From the NCBI GenBank assembly GCA_001931875.2, contig MSJH02000456.1:1-40042 (forward strand): a stretch of 40,042 bases of DNA. The letters run 5' to 3'. Positions 23,734 to 33,429 of this stretch are shown here, piece after piece. The first letter of the stretch is position 1. Each line of letters begins with the position of its first letter. The notes beneath the pieces were generated by a model. It saw only the letters and a program-made list of their open reading frames with translations. It searched no databases and was not told the origin of the DNA. The stretch comes from Byssochlamys sp. IMV 00236. Taxonomy: Eukaryota > Ascomycota > Eurotiomycetes > Eurotiales > Thermoascaceae. Position numbers and translations under genes: made by a program.

Positions 23734-26700
23734 ATGGAATCGTCACAGCTCAGCCTTACTGCTATTTACCATGCTATCAACAACCCTTATTCGTCAGCTG
23801 CAGCCACATGTCAAGCTAATCTTGCCAGGGCTTCCATCAAAATACTAGATCACACATTCAACAAATGGTACAGTTATGCAAAAGGCAACAATAAGAAATG
23901 GTCAACAACAAAGCTGATCCGGTGTCTAGACTACATCCTGACACATAGCATCAGCCCATCAGAGCTACAAGAGACGATCCTCAAATTACATTCATTTCGT
24001 TCTTGCCTTGTTTGGATTCTGCGCCTATTAGACAGTCCCAACGATGAAGCACAACTTCAAATGATTGTCAAGTTTATATGCAACCTTTTGGAATCTGTAA
24101 TGTCCTCAACTATCTTGGGCCTTGTTCAGCATAAACACGGCGTGCGACGGATAGCTCAATTGTTGTCTTGCCCAAACACTGCGGCAGCCGTGCGGTTTTA
24201 TTGTATTCGAGGATTATTAGCGCAGAGTGAGTATTATAGACAGGAGCTGCTTGATCTTAACATGCCACAGGTGATTACAAATACAGTCCTGAAAGATTTT
24301 GACAAGCAAAGCTTTGATGACAACAGTGCGCAAAAACGAGAGCTGTATGAAGCAGCGATGGCATGTAGGCTGCTGGATCATCTTGTTCAAAAGGAAAGCA
24401 AGCAGAGTGCCGTGCTGGCGTATGCCCAAGAGAACGGTCAGTTGCTGAACCTCTGGATATCTGCGAGTCGTCGGTATATGACATACACAGGACCGCTCTC
24501 TAAAAACTTGGCACTGATCATGTATTACCTAACCAACATCGTCTACAAATGCTCGGTTCTATCGACCGAGATGCGTAAGCGAATGACGAGCTCAACGACC
24601 GAGCAGCATTGTTTTGGACTGCTTATGTTCTTATCACAGAAATGGTGTCATCAGCACATCTTTACTGAGCCGACTTCATCAACCCTTTCAGAAGAAGAAC
24701 GGACATTGCTTAGACTGCTAAATTTATCCCACACCACAGCAGATGTTCTGCCTCAAGTGCCATCGTACGATACAGTCGTCTACAAAATGGTACATTATTT
24801 GACTTGCTTTTTTGTTGCCTTTCTCTGCCAAGGTGTGATAGCCGAGCAGGTCTTTTCGGACTGGCTCAACCCATATTTTTGCATTGAGGTCGAAGAGCGT
24901 GGCTACATGGTCGACAAGGCCACATGGGACCAACATCAGCCTTTCTTTGCATTTTTACTCGATATCTATATACATTATATCCAGTTATACCCACAAGACA
25001 GACGTATTCCCAAGGTATACTTTATTGCCTGGTCCTTGAAATCATTTCTGTTGTTGGTGCACAACTTTGAACAACTTGATCAACTTGATCAACCTCCGTT
25101 GGTTCCACGGCTGATGAAACTCGTTGTCTTCTTCTTGCACGATCCCAAGGCAATTGAAGTCTTTTCAAATTCACCGACAGTATTATCTGAATACATATGG
25201 TCTCCAACAATACAACTGGCGAAACAGGGGCTCGAGTTTGCAGCCGGTCTGAGCGACGAAGAAGCACGGTCAATCGAGATGAAAGAGACAGCAACGTTGT
25301 ACAAAGCTGATCGTGCCTTTGTCTCTCTTGAGCTGGTAGCCAAGCACAATGCAAAAGCGTGCGAGAGGCTGGTCGAATGCAACGTGCTTGAACTGATTGA
25401 CCTCTTGCCGATGGGTGATCGCCTGCAGGTGGCTCCTTCGCTTCTGACATTGTATGCCAAATTTGTTCGTCTGATCGCCACCTTGACAGGTCGAGCAGCA
25501 TTTATCCGTGTACGTCTGAGAGACACGTCTGATTTGTTTGTCAAAATCAAGAGCCTGCTTGGTACATCAATTGACTATAAAAAGCATTTTATGGACGGGT
25601 ATCACAAGATCATCAAGGGATGTCTGCTAGTCATTTTATCTTTTCGGTATGATGAAAGCTCGATGCGCCAGTGGCTCTCGTCCGAAGACTCTATTACCTC
25701 TCTAACCTTGCCCATTCTGTTCCCATGGGCGCGTCAAGCAAGGATCGCTGAGGTTCATGATATTCATATGCATTTGCATTCGGATAAGGACCTTATGGCC
25801 CTGGCTTCTATCCTGTTGGAACAGGCTTCAATATACCCTCTTTGTGTACGCCAGGTGATTGAATACGATATGGCGTTACCCAATCTGTGCAAGCTTATTG
25901 TCACCCTAAGTTCGTTTGCGGAATCGACGGCAACAGTGGATAATGACCACTGGGAAAACACATTGTTGGACCAAGTTGAAGAAAAGCAAGATAGGCTAAA
26001 GGAAGAAACAAATGCTCCAAGCGAAAATAACACGGCTGTCATGCGCCAATACGTCTTATCTCTACGAGGTGCAGCCATTCGTATACTCGAATCAGGGAGC
26101 AATATTCAAGCGCCCATCCTGAGCAACGCCTACACCTTGTTCTTTCAGGCCATAGTGCAGCGGCCCAGGCTCCGTAACGATAACCATAAATTGATTTGCG
26201 CTAGTCTATACCAGCACAAGATGAACGACTTTCAAAAGCTCTACCGATTCGCGCAGACAGAGGACGACAGTGCGTTGAAACTTTATGAAATGACCGCAGT
26301 GGCGATCGGTTATGCAACCCTCGGTGCACCGTCCTCGTCCGAATGGAACGCATCCCTTGGACTCGAAAGTGAAGATAATTCAAAAAGCGTGTTTGGTTCG
26401 ATCTGTCAGATGCTGGTCTACAATCTGGAATATGAACAAGACGTAACAAATACCAACCTACTCGATACAGTCATCACACCCCTACGGCGGAACGCGGCTG
26501 CTCAGGTTGTTGAGATACTTGCGATGGAATTTGCATCTGCTTGGTATGATCAGGTCAGCTCTGTGGCAATCAGGAACGAGCAAGACTTTCAGCAGCAAGA
26601 CTTTCAGCCGATTGACAACGTACAAGACCAAGTGGCCTTTGTCACAGATGATCAACAGCAGGTTGTTGGCTGTCGTCCTCTCTTACGCGCCGTCTCACCC

Positions 26701-27246
26701 ATCTTTCGAGCTCTCCTCAGTAGCGAATACGTCGAGTCTGGTATGTCGCTTATTCCTCTCCATGACGTGACGTATCATAGTCTCAAAGACCTTGTCCAAA
26801 TCATTAATCAAGTTAATGAAGATTCAAAAATGGCATTGTTATCGCCTGACCGTGTCCTCGCCAATACCTCATGGACCCATGTTGTTGCTATCCTTCAGAT
26901 ATCAGATCGATTTGGATGCACGATTGTTAAGGCACTTTGTGAGAATTGGGTTGTCAACAATATTAAAGAGATGGAAGCCAAATCGAGTGATGAGCGCATG
27001 GTTTGCTTGGAAGGTATGGTTTGGCTGTATAGACAGTGTAGAGATCCTATCGAGAGAGATGGCGGGATATCATCAGATACTTGGCCCTTCTCAACCATAC
27101 TCAAAGAAAGCTTAAAGACAATCGTTCAGTATCTAACAGAGGCTTGTCAAACTCCAGAATTTATGAAAATGGTGCAAGATAAAAATGCTGATGAATTAGA
27201 AGCGTTTTGTGATGGTATTGCTAAGCTCATAAAGAAATCGAAATAA
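23734..27246 (+). CDS. intronless ARM-repeat/BTB protein, ARMC5-like
   Basis: Single-exon gene of 1170 aa. ATG at 23734 is used; the longer open frame has no upstream ATG. Almost the whole protein is helical in composition, with leucine-rich repeats of about 40 residues like armadillo/HEAT repeats, for example HKHGVRRIAQLLSCPNTAAA near 145. A BTB/POZ-like domain lies near residues 965-1065: VVGCRPLLRAVSPIFRALL, then SEYVESG and IPLHDVTYHSLKDLVQII. ARM repeats followed by a C-terminal BTB is the architecture of ARMC5, a cullin-3 adaptor implicated in RPB1 turnover in animals. That link is by domain order only. No catalytic motif and no membrane segment were found. Coding for 3.5 kb without an intron is unusual among these neighbours. 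It starts 88 bp after the SMG9 stop, in a pyrimidine-rich leader. Confidence 0.7.
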   Translation: MESSQLSLTAIYHAINNPYSSAAATCQANLARASIKILDHTFNKWYSYAKGNNKKWSTTKLIRCLDYILTHSISPSELQETILKLHSFRSCLVWILRLLDSPNDEAQLQMIVKFICNLLESVMSSTILGLVQHKHGVRRIAQLLSCPNTAAAVRFYCIRGLLAQSEYYRQELLDLNMPQVITNTVLKDFDKQSFDDNSAQKRELYEAAMACRLLDHLVQKESKQSAVLAYAQENGQLLNLWISASRRYMTYTGPLSKNLALIMYYLTNIVYKCSVLSTEMRKRMTSSTTEQHCFGLLMFLSQKWCHQHIFTEPTSSTLSEEERTLLRLLNLSHTTADVLPQVPSYDTVVYKMVHYLTCFFVAFLCQGVIAEQVFSDWLNPYFCIEVEERGYMVDKATWDQHQPFFAFLLDIYIHYIQLYPQDRRIPKVYFIAWSLKSFLLLVHNFEQLDQLDQPPLVPRLMKLVVFFLHDPKAIEVFSNSPTVLSEYIWSPTIQLAKQGLEFAAGLSDEEARSIEMKETATLYKADRAFVSLELVAKHNAKACERLVECNVLELIDLLPMGDRLQVAPSLLTLYAKFVRLIATLTGRAAFIRVRLRDTSDLFVKIKSLLGTSIDYKKHFMDGYHKIIKGCLLVILSFRYDESSMRQWLSSEDSITSLTLPILFPWARQARIAEVHDIHMHLHSDKDLMALASILLEQASIYPLCVRQVIEYDMALPNLCKLIVTLSSFAESTATVDNDHWENTLLDQVEEKQDRLKEETNAPSENNTAVMRQYVLSLRGAAIRILESGSNIQAPILSNAYTLFFQAIVQRPRLRNDNHKLICASLYQHKMNDFQKLYRFAQTEDDSALKLYEMTAVAIGYATLGAPSSSEWNASLGLESEDNSKSVFGSICQMLVYNLEYEQDVTNTNLLDTVITPLRRNAAAQVVEILAMEFASAWYDQVSSVAIRNEQDFQQQDFQPIDNVQDQVAFVTDDQQQVVGCRPLLRAVSPIFRALLSSEYVESGMSLIPLHDVTYHSLKDLVQIINQVNEDSKMALLSPDRVLANTSWTHVVAILQISDRFGCTIVKALCENWVVNNIKEMEAKSSDERMVCLEGMVWLYRQCRDPIERDGGISSDTWPFSTILKESLKTIVQYLTEACQTPEFMKMVQDKNADELEAFCDGIAKLIKKSK

Positions 27247-28101
27247 ATGGTGTATTTCAAGGCCATTTTTTAAAAAAGTTTGTTTTCATTCTCTTTTGTG
27301 GTCTACGTTCTAATTGGATTTTAAAGCTATTTGGATTGGATGTTGTCAGTGTTACTCTCTTGACGAACGATAAAGAAATGAAAAGTAGAATGTATACTCT
27401 ACCCATCACACAGAGGCTTGACCATTCAAAGAAGTTAACTATCACTGGTATTAGATATTAGCGAATGAAGAGAGTGTTTATACTTGTGTTGAATGGCAAA
27501 TGACTCCATTATTTATACCCTCCATAACATGTTTAACTTTTATTAGCTTTTAGTCGTGTAGTAATTCAGGTCATAGTGACGGTACACTGTAAAGATGGTT
27601 TACTTTTATAGACAAATAAACTCAGAAAACGTCATTGTGCTACTTGTTGTACTAGGTATTTCTTGTTTAACACCTAACAACATCATGCCAGTCTAATACG
27701 ATGGAGCTTATTTTTTTCCTGAATTTGGAATCAATCAGTTAATATCTATTAAAATAAAATTCATAGTAAAAGATTTAATTATTGTTTTTTTATAAACTAG
27801 TGTATTCAGTAAGATGCACATAATTTCAAATCCGCCAAGGTTACACTCTCTATCCTCGTCTAGCAATTTCACTGGTTGTCTGACACTGTTGCACTCGGCC
27901 GTTTATCCTTTATCGGCATCATCCCTTCTCTTTTCTTTTTTTTTTCCTTTCCTTGTCTATTTCTCTGTCTCTCTGTCTTCATCTCTTTTTGATGCTTTCC
28001 TACTATCGGAGCAATGCTCCTTGTGACGTCCTTTTTATTTTTAATTTTTTCCTTTTAAATTGCCTTTTATCTTTTCTTTCTCCTTTTTAACAAGTTTATA
28101 T
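27247..28101. other. intergenic region upstream of the CNNM gene
   Basis: No gene is supported. The first half is AT-rich without pattern. From about 27925 to 28085 the plus strand becomes pyrimidine-rich, as in front of other genes here, and is probably the CNNM promoter and leader. A CRE-like core (TGACGTCC) lies near 28024-28031. It is a single match and only suggestive. Confidence 0.5.
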
Positions 28102-29756
28102 ATGCTTTATAGACCGCAAACAATAGGTTCGATACGAACCTTTACGTTAGCACTCGTATCATTGACCTCAAGTATATACGGTCATCCTCTATCTTCATAT
28201 AGCGCACCAGAAGCCGATGAGCCCGAAATTGATTATGGCTCACCTGCCTTTTATGAAAAAATGGCCATCATCATGTTCCTTGTCCTCTTGGGCGGTGTGT
28301 TTGCAGGTAAACAAATTATACATCTATTGTTGGATCATATTAATATATTTATATATAGGTCTCACTTTGGGTTTAATGGGTATGGACGAAACCAACCTTC
28401 ATGTGCTTATTCAGTCGGGCACAGAAACCGAAAAAGTGAATGCGAAGAAAGTGCTTAGCCTATTGGACCGAGGTAAACATTGGGTGTTGGTGACATTACT
28501 CTTGTCAAATGTCATTGTCAATGAGACATTACCCATCATTCTCGATGGTGTTCTTGGTGGCGGTTGGAAGGCTGTCGTCATTTCAACTGCTCTCATTGTC
28601 ATCTTTGGTGAAGTCATTCCTCAGTCTGTTTGTGTCCGTTATGGTTTAGCTATTGGCGCTAAAACAGCTGGGTAACGTATGATTTTTTTTTTCTTACGAA
28701 AAACCTCTAACGTATTATTAGCATGGTCCTCGCCTTAATGTATCTCATGTATCCCATCGCTTATCCAACTGCTTTACTTTTGGATTATTTCTTGGGTGAA
28801 TCTCATGGAACGATTTATAAAAAAGCAGGTAAAGAAGCAATTCAAAAGAAGGTTTGACATGTTCTTATAATTATAAAGGTTTAAAGACGCTTGTCTCATT
28901 ACACCAATCTGTCAACCCAGCTGATGTGGATGCATTAACAGAAGATGAAGTGACAATTATCGGTGCAGTCCTTGACTTGAGACAGAAGCCTGTATCCCAG
29001 ATCATGACACCTATTGCCGATGTCTTTACATTATCCACTGACGATATTCTTAATGAGGAAACGGTTGAAAAGATCCTTACTGCTGGTTATTCTCGTATTC
29101 CTGTTCATGCTCCTGGGGATAGCACCAATTTTGTAGGTATGCTTTTGACCAAACGATTAATTACCTATGATCCAGAAGATGCGCGACCCGTCAAGGACTT
29201 CCAGATCAGTACCTTGCCCGAAACGGGCCCAGATACCAGTTGTCTCGATATCCTCAACTTCTTCCAAGAAGGCAAAAGTCATATGGCTCTGATTTCAAAC
29301 GATCCCGGAGGACAAACAGGAGCATTGGGTGTCATCACACTTGAAGATGTAATTGAAGAATTGATTGGTGAAGAAATTATTGATGAGACAGATGTTTATG
29401 TTGATGGTAAAAAATATACGAGAGGAAAAAATAATGTTGCTTATTTTTTATGTATAGTTCATAATAAAATCAGGGTTGTCCGTAGACAAGTGACAAACAG
29501 TAGAAAGAACAGTCAATTGACTCGCTTATTAACAGCTCACAAAAGACAAACACACCAAAAAGTACCTGTTCGTGAAAACTCTGTAGGATCAATCAAGAGG
29601 GAAACGTCACAGCATAAGAAAGTAGTAGAACCCTTTTTGAAGCCAGTTTATGGTACGATAACCGATGAAAACATGATGGCTGCCTCACCTGAGCCTCATG
29701 AGAGCCTATTAAAGTCAAAGATGAACGGTGAATCCGAACCTCTGTTGAAGAAATAA
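28102..29756 (+). CDS. MAM3: CNNM/Mam3-type membrane protein with DUF21 and CBS pair, five exons
   Basis: Homologue of yeast Mam3 and animal CNNM proteins, linked to divalent metal (Mg2+, Mn2+) homeostasis at the vacuole or plasma membrane. Exons 28102-28306, 28359-28671, 28722-28828, 28879-29406 and 29458-29756 give about 483 aa. A hydrophobic N-terminus could be a signal peptide. The DUF21 membrane domain spans about 45-210 ([49 protein letters not shown]). A CBS pair follows from about 235 to 370 ([34 protein letters not shown]). The basic C-terminal tail ends with [14 protein letters not shown]. Intron 29407-29457 is 51 nt, stop-free and in frame; I call it an intron because splicing restores the family motif DVYVDVHNKI. 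It converges with RTF2, with stops 26 bp apart. Confidence 0.88.
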
Positions 29757-29782
29757 ATAAATATAAAAAACCCCCTTTTATT

Positions 29783-30634
29783 TTAATATCGATTGAATGT
29801 TCCTTTTGTCAAATAATTTCCATTATCCACTCTGTTTTTGGGTTCAAAAATACTCTTCAATGCATCCGACACTGGCTTCTTCTTTTCGGCTAAATCTTGA
29901 GCTACTTTATCCATCACTGCTGCAGTTGCTCCTGAGGTTGAGATTGTAGCCATCTTCTTAACTGGTTTATATTCTATCTCTTCTCGTTTTCGCTTCTTTT
30001 CTGATCCGTCACCCTTTGCCGCCTTCTTTGCCTTTCTTTCTGCTTTGGCTTTTGCCTTTTTCTCCTCCACGTTCTTCTTCATGGCCTCAAGTTCTTCCTT
30101 GTTGGGATTGATGACAACTATATCATTGCTTTCGAATGGTTTCCCACAACTAAAGCATTCCTTGCTTGGTATTTCTTTGAGCGCTTGTTCTGCAAATGTG
30201 CATCCACATGTACTCAAGTAGACAAATCGATGCTTTCCGTTCATTTCTTTCATAGATATAGGGCAAATAAATTTGCTCTTGATATCTTTCTCTAAATTAC
30301 CCATTGTTGTTGTTTTCACACTTGATTGTTTCTCATTGTAACTTGGGTTTGGTGTTAGATTCAGTTTGATTGTGTCCTTGACTGAAGTAATGTGAGAACA
30401 GATCTTGTCACCATCTCCATATGCATTGTGATCTAAAAGGTATTCTATAATGGCATCTTGATTATATAGTTTTCCTAATCCACAAGATACGACAGGTTGT
30501 TCAAGTGGAAGCTTGGATAGTGCGCAGTGAAGCCATGCAGCTATTCTCTCAAGATCTGGGTTTATTTTAACATCTCGAGCCTTTTCTTTAACAAGTTCAA
30601 TACGCCTTGGAATCGATCCACCGTCGTTTCCCAT
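29783..30634 (-). CDS. RTF2: RTF2 replication termination factor homologue, single exon
   Basis: Nuclear protein of the Rtf2 family. The fission yeast founder acts at replication fork barriers, and the human one is removed from stalled forks by proteasome shuttle proteins. Length is 283 aa without introns. The start MGNDGGSIPRR is the family signature. The first half has WLHCALSKLPLEQPVVSCGL and LYNQDAIIEYLL. The central C2HC2-like, RING-related zinc region carries C124, C143, C145, C160 and C163 (FICPISMKEMNGKHRFVYL; STCGC; ECFSCGKPF). A long Lys/Glu/Ala coiled or disordered stretch (about 175-220) follows, then a tail with SIFEPKNRVDNGNYLTKGTF, typical of RTF2 C-termini. It converges with the CNNM gene. 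Confidence 0.92.
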   Translation of the reverse strand: MGNDGGSIPRRIELVKEKARDVKINPDLERIAAWLHCALSKLPLEQPVVSCGLGKLYNQDAIIEYLLDHNAYGDGDKICSHITSVKDTIKLNLTPNPSYNEKQSSVKTTTMGNLEKDIKSKFICPISMKEMNGKHRFVYLSTCGCTFAEQALKEIPSKECFSCGKPFESNDIVVINPNKEELEAMKKNVEEKKAKAKAERKAKKAAKGDGSEKKRKREEIEYKPVKKMATISTSGATAAVMDKVAQDLAEKKKPVSDALKSIFEPKNRVDNGNYLTKGTFNRY

Positions 30635-30785
30635 AATCTAGAATGCAAAGAAAGAGAAGGAAAGACTACGACCGAAAGGGGACTTTACTTTATTCAGAAA
30701 TTATGAACCAATGAAAACACTTTAAAAAAAGCAGGAACACGATTTGAAACTGAATGCATAAAAATGAAGTTTATTGGTTTGATGC

Positions 30786-31164
30786 TCATTGTGATTGTAT
30801 TTGATGATGCTGCTGTTGCTTATGTAATTGCTGGGATTGATGGAGTTGTAACATGGCAAAGTTTTGTTGTAGCTGTAACTGATATAGTTGTAACATGGGT
30901 AAATGATATTGTTGCTGTGGCAACAGTAATGGATTATATTGGAAGGGATAAGTTGACGCGATGTTATTAAAATTATGCAAGAGTATATTTCACAGCATAA
31001 TCGCACGTTATTGTTCGACAGGTAAATTGGATAGTAACAGAAAGTCCTGGACGGGTTTTGGCCATTTTTTCCCTGGTTTCGGAATGACCTTCTTGAACTT
31101 CTTCTTTTCTTCTCTTCCTTATTTTTCCTGCTTCTACTATCTTCTTCTTTTTGCACGCAACCAT
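30786..31164 (-). CDS. possible small basic/Gln-rich protein, two exons (weak)
   Basis: Tentative model. Exon 1 (31164-30994) codes a very basic start (MVACKKKKIVEAGKIRKRRK). A GTGAAA donor at 30993 and an acceptor ending at 30915 would join it in phase to exon 2 (30914-30786), a Gln-rich tail ending LHKQQQHHQIQSQ. The product would be about 99 aa. No domain is recognised. The Gln-rich half could equally be a CAA/CAG-rich low-complexity stretch, whose complement reads as a hydrophobic plus-strand frame. A start 152 bp upstream of RTF2 on the same strand is the only context. Confidence 0.25.
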
Positions 31165-31460
31165 TACAGGATTAGTTGCTTTTTATGATAAAATGCATAA
31201 ATACATGTCCCCCCCTTTTTTTTGTTATACATTCTTTCCGGAAAGTAAATTCACCTGCGGTCGAGATAAATGCACCCAATGGTGAGAACAAAATTCATGC
31301 TGTACGAAATGTAAATTCGTCGTCGTCAAGAATATTTTCGTAGTATCAGCCTTGGCCTGCATGGATATACTGTATTTCCAAATTTAGATGTCGTATTGAG
31401 ACCATTGTAATGTTATCAAAGTAATAACAAATACAACAGTCATCGCTACTCTCCCCCAGA

Positions 31461-32730
31461 ATGCATCTCGGTGGTAAGTAAGACTAATATTAGGATATAT
31501 TCTCTAATACCAACATACTTTTTCTCTTTCTTTTTCTACACATACTCATTTTCTTCCTCTTTTGACATGATGTCGTTTTATTCAAACATATTTTCCTTTG
31601 TCGTCTTTTTACAACAATATTTTACGACAGCATTTTATAAAAATACAGTAGATGGCTCAAAGACCAAAGAAGCACTTATCGTTAATCTTTATTCTGAAAT
31701 AAAGACAAAAGGAACAAGTACGTTTATACTTTATCAAATAGCTGATAAGTATTTGATCGGCTAAACGATTCCTGAATTGATAAATTGTATCTTATTGCAT
31801 ACATTTCATGATCTGGGTTATGATATTGTTTTTACCATGAAAAGGACTTAAGATTCTATTTAGTATCACTGAAAATGTTTATATAATCTTGTATTGTATG
31901 AATTCACTCTACTCATACACTGATTGCAGTGGTTTATTCAATGTTGGTCATAAGCAACATTTTGTCGGTTCATAATGAAGTAAATCGTCGTTTTGATTTA
32001 GAGACAACCTTGTCGGAAACTATCACAATTACGTACCTTTGTTGCCCTTTCATTTAAAATTTACGCAATGGATCTCCCAGCGTATGCGCAATAAACATAC
32101 AGTACATACGATCACTACAGATCCTTCTTATCATTAAAGATGCATTTCATAAGAATACTCTGTGGCGGTTATTCTTCCTCCTCATGTGTTATAAATACAA
32201 GTGATCTTTGAAATCTCTTTCGATATATGCCAACAAAAAGGGAAAAGTTTTGCTATAGATCAATTAGCAAAAGTTCTATAACGAGAGTAAAGATTTAGCA
32301 TTGAACAAGTGTTTAATAAAGAGCACTTTAGAGATTATGGAAATTTCTGTCAGCTTATTCTTTTTTCTTTAAGTACAAATGATGATCAACTTAAAATGGC
32401 CCTGCTTGTCTTTTATCCAATGTTTTATCCCTCTTTAACATATTATTCACACGCTCCGTTTTTATTTATTTTATACATCTCTTTAGACCGGAATTCAAAA
32501 ATCAAGAAGAGCTATGAGCAGCCCTTTTTAACGATTATATTACGCTCATTGTAAAGTAGCTAAAATATCAGAGTCTGACTCGTATTTTGCTATTGTGCTT
32601 TTTCTATTGGCTTGCAGCGGTTACAGATGCTGAAGGTCACAAGCGATACTGTGTATCTGTTAATAGTAGGAGAGATGAAACAAAGTGTTATGGGATGACC
32701 AAAAGATATGCACTCATGAGTGAAAAGTAA
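31461..32730 (+). CDS. possible three-exon orphan gene or gene remnant (weak)
   Basis: Three short segments join in phase to a 70-aa product. Exon 1 (31461-31473, MHLG plus one base) ends at a good GTAAGT donor. Exon 2 (31631-31717) reads AFYKNTVDGSKTKEALIVNL and SEIKTKGT after a CGACAG acceptor. Exon 3 (32618-32730) reads VTDAEGHKRYCVSVNS and ends KRYALMSEK before TAA, after a TTGCAG acceptor. The second intron would be about 900 nt, far longer than any other here, so exon 3 may not belong. No family is recognised. It could also be debris of a lost gene. Confidence 0.25.
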
Positions 32731-33338
32731 TCCAATGGTCATCAGATATTTCTTCGCGTGTGTGCATGAGTTTGAAGTGGGGAAAGCTATGTGTTAAGCA
32801 GTGTGATACAAAAAATATAGGGAGATCCTAAGGATCTTGTAAAAAAGAACAAAGACACAGCCCCGTTGATCATGATCGACAAGCACACAAACATGTAATA
32901 CATGCTTACTGTTGCTATTACAACCATTGCTATGACCATTTTCGATATTTTTACTATTAAAGCGAAAAAAAAAAGACGTGATTCTTTCTTGCAATGATAC
33001 CAGCAAACAATGACATGAAGCATGACGTGTTACCATATAAAGATAACGCGCCAGACAAATAAATAAGAGAGAGAGAGAGAGCAAGAGATAACAATAAAAG
33101 GCTACAAGAATACGCTGAAATCATTGTCTTGAGAGATGCTTGCAAAAGGGTATATTTCATAAAGAAAAAGAACAATAAGAAATGGGGTTTTTGACTAATG
33201 CCATTACTGATCCCTGTCCCCAGAGTTTTGCACCCATGCTTTTTTAATACCCGACAAGTCGCCCCTGCTAAGAGAAAAAAATACACACGAGCTTTTCTTT
33301 TCTTTTCTCTAGTTTATACAACTTATTTTTAAACAAAG
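32731..33338. other. region upstream of porin, no gene seen
   Basis: AT-rich DNA with a (GA)n run near 33066-33083. Overlapping minus-strand frames at 32787-33286 are low in complexity and lack motifs. The end of the stretch should hold the POR1 promoter and 5' UTR. Confidence 0.5.
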
Positions 33339-33429
33339 GTAAGAGATGTTTTAAGCCTTGGTTGCTTTTTTCTGTCTACAAGGTGTGTAAAAAGTATGCA
33401 CGTATTAACTCTTTTCATTGCTTAAATAG
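33339..33429 (+). other. probable 5' UTR intron of porin, ending at the start codon
   Basis: CAAAG|GTAAGA at 33339 is a strong donor, and TTAAATAG ends exactly before ATG at 33430. The 91-nt length is close to the coding introns. Splicing would place the start codon at the first bases of exon 2. Confidence 0.55.

Noticed and set aside
25022..25550. Two overlapping minus-strand frames of more than 150 codons within the ARM/BTB gene
   Set aside because: Antisense to a continuous 1170-aa frame; Arg/Ser-rich composition typical of shadow frames.
28126..28141. GGTTCGATACGAACC resembling a tRNA T-arm
   Set aside because: It lies within the CNNM coding sequence, and no cloverleaf can be built around it.
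30764..30970. Hydrophobic plus-strand frame resembling a membrane peptide
   Set aside because: It is the complement of a CAA/CAG-rich stretch; Val/Ile-rich reading is what that complement always gives.
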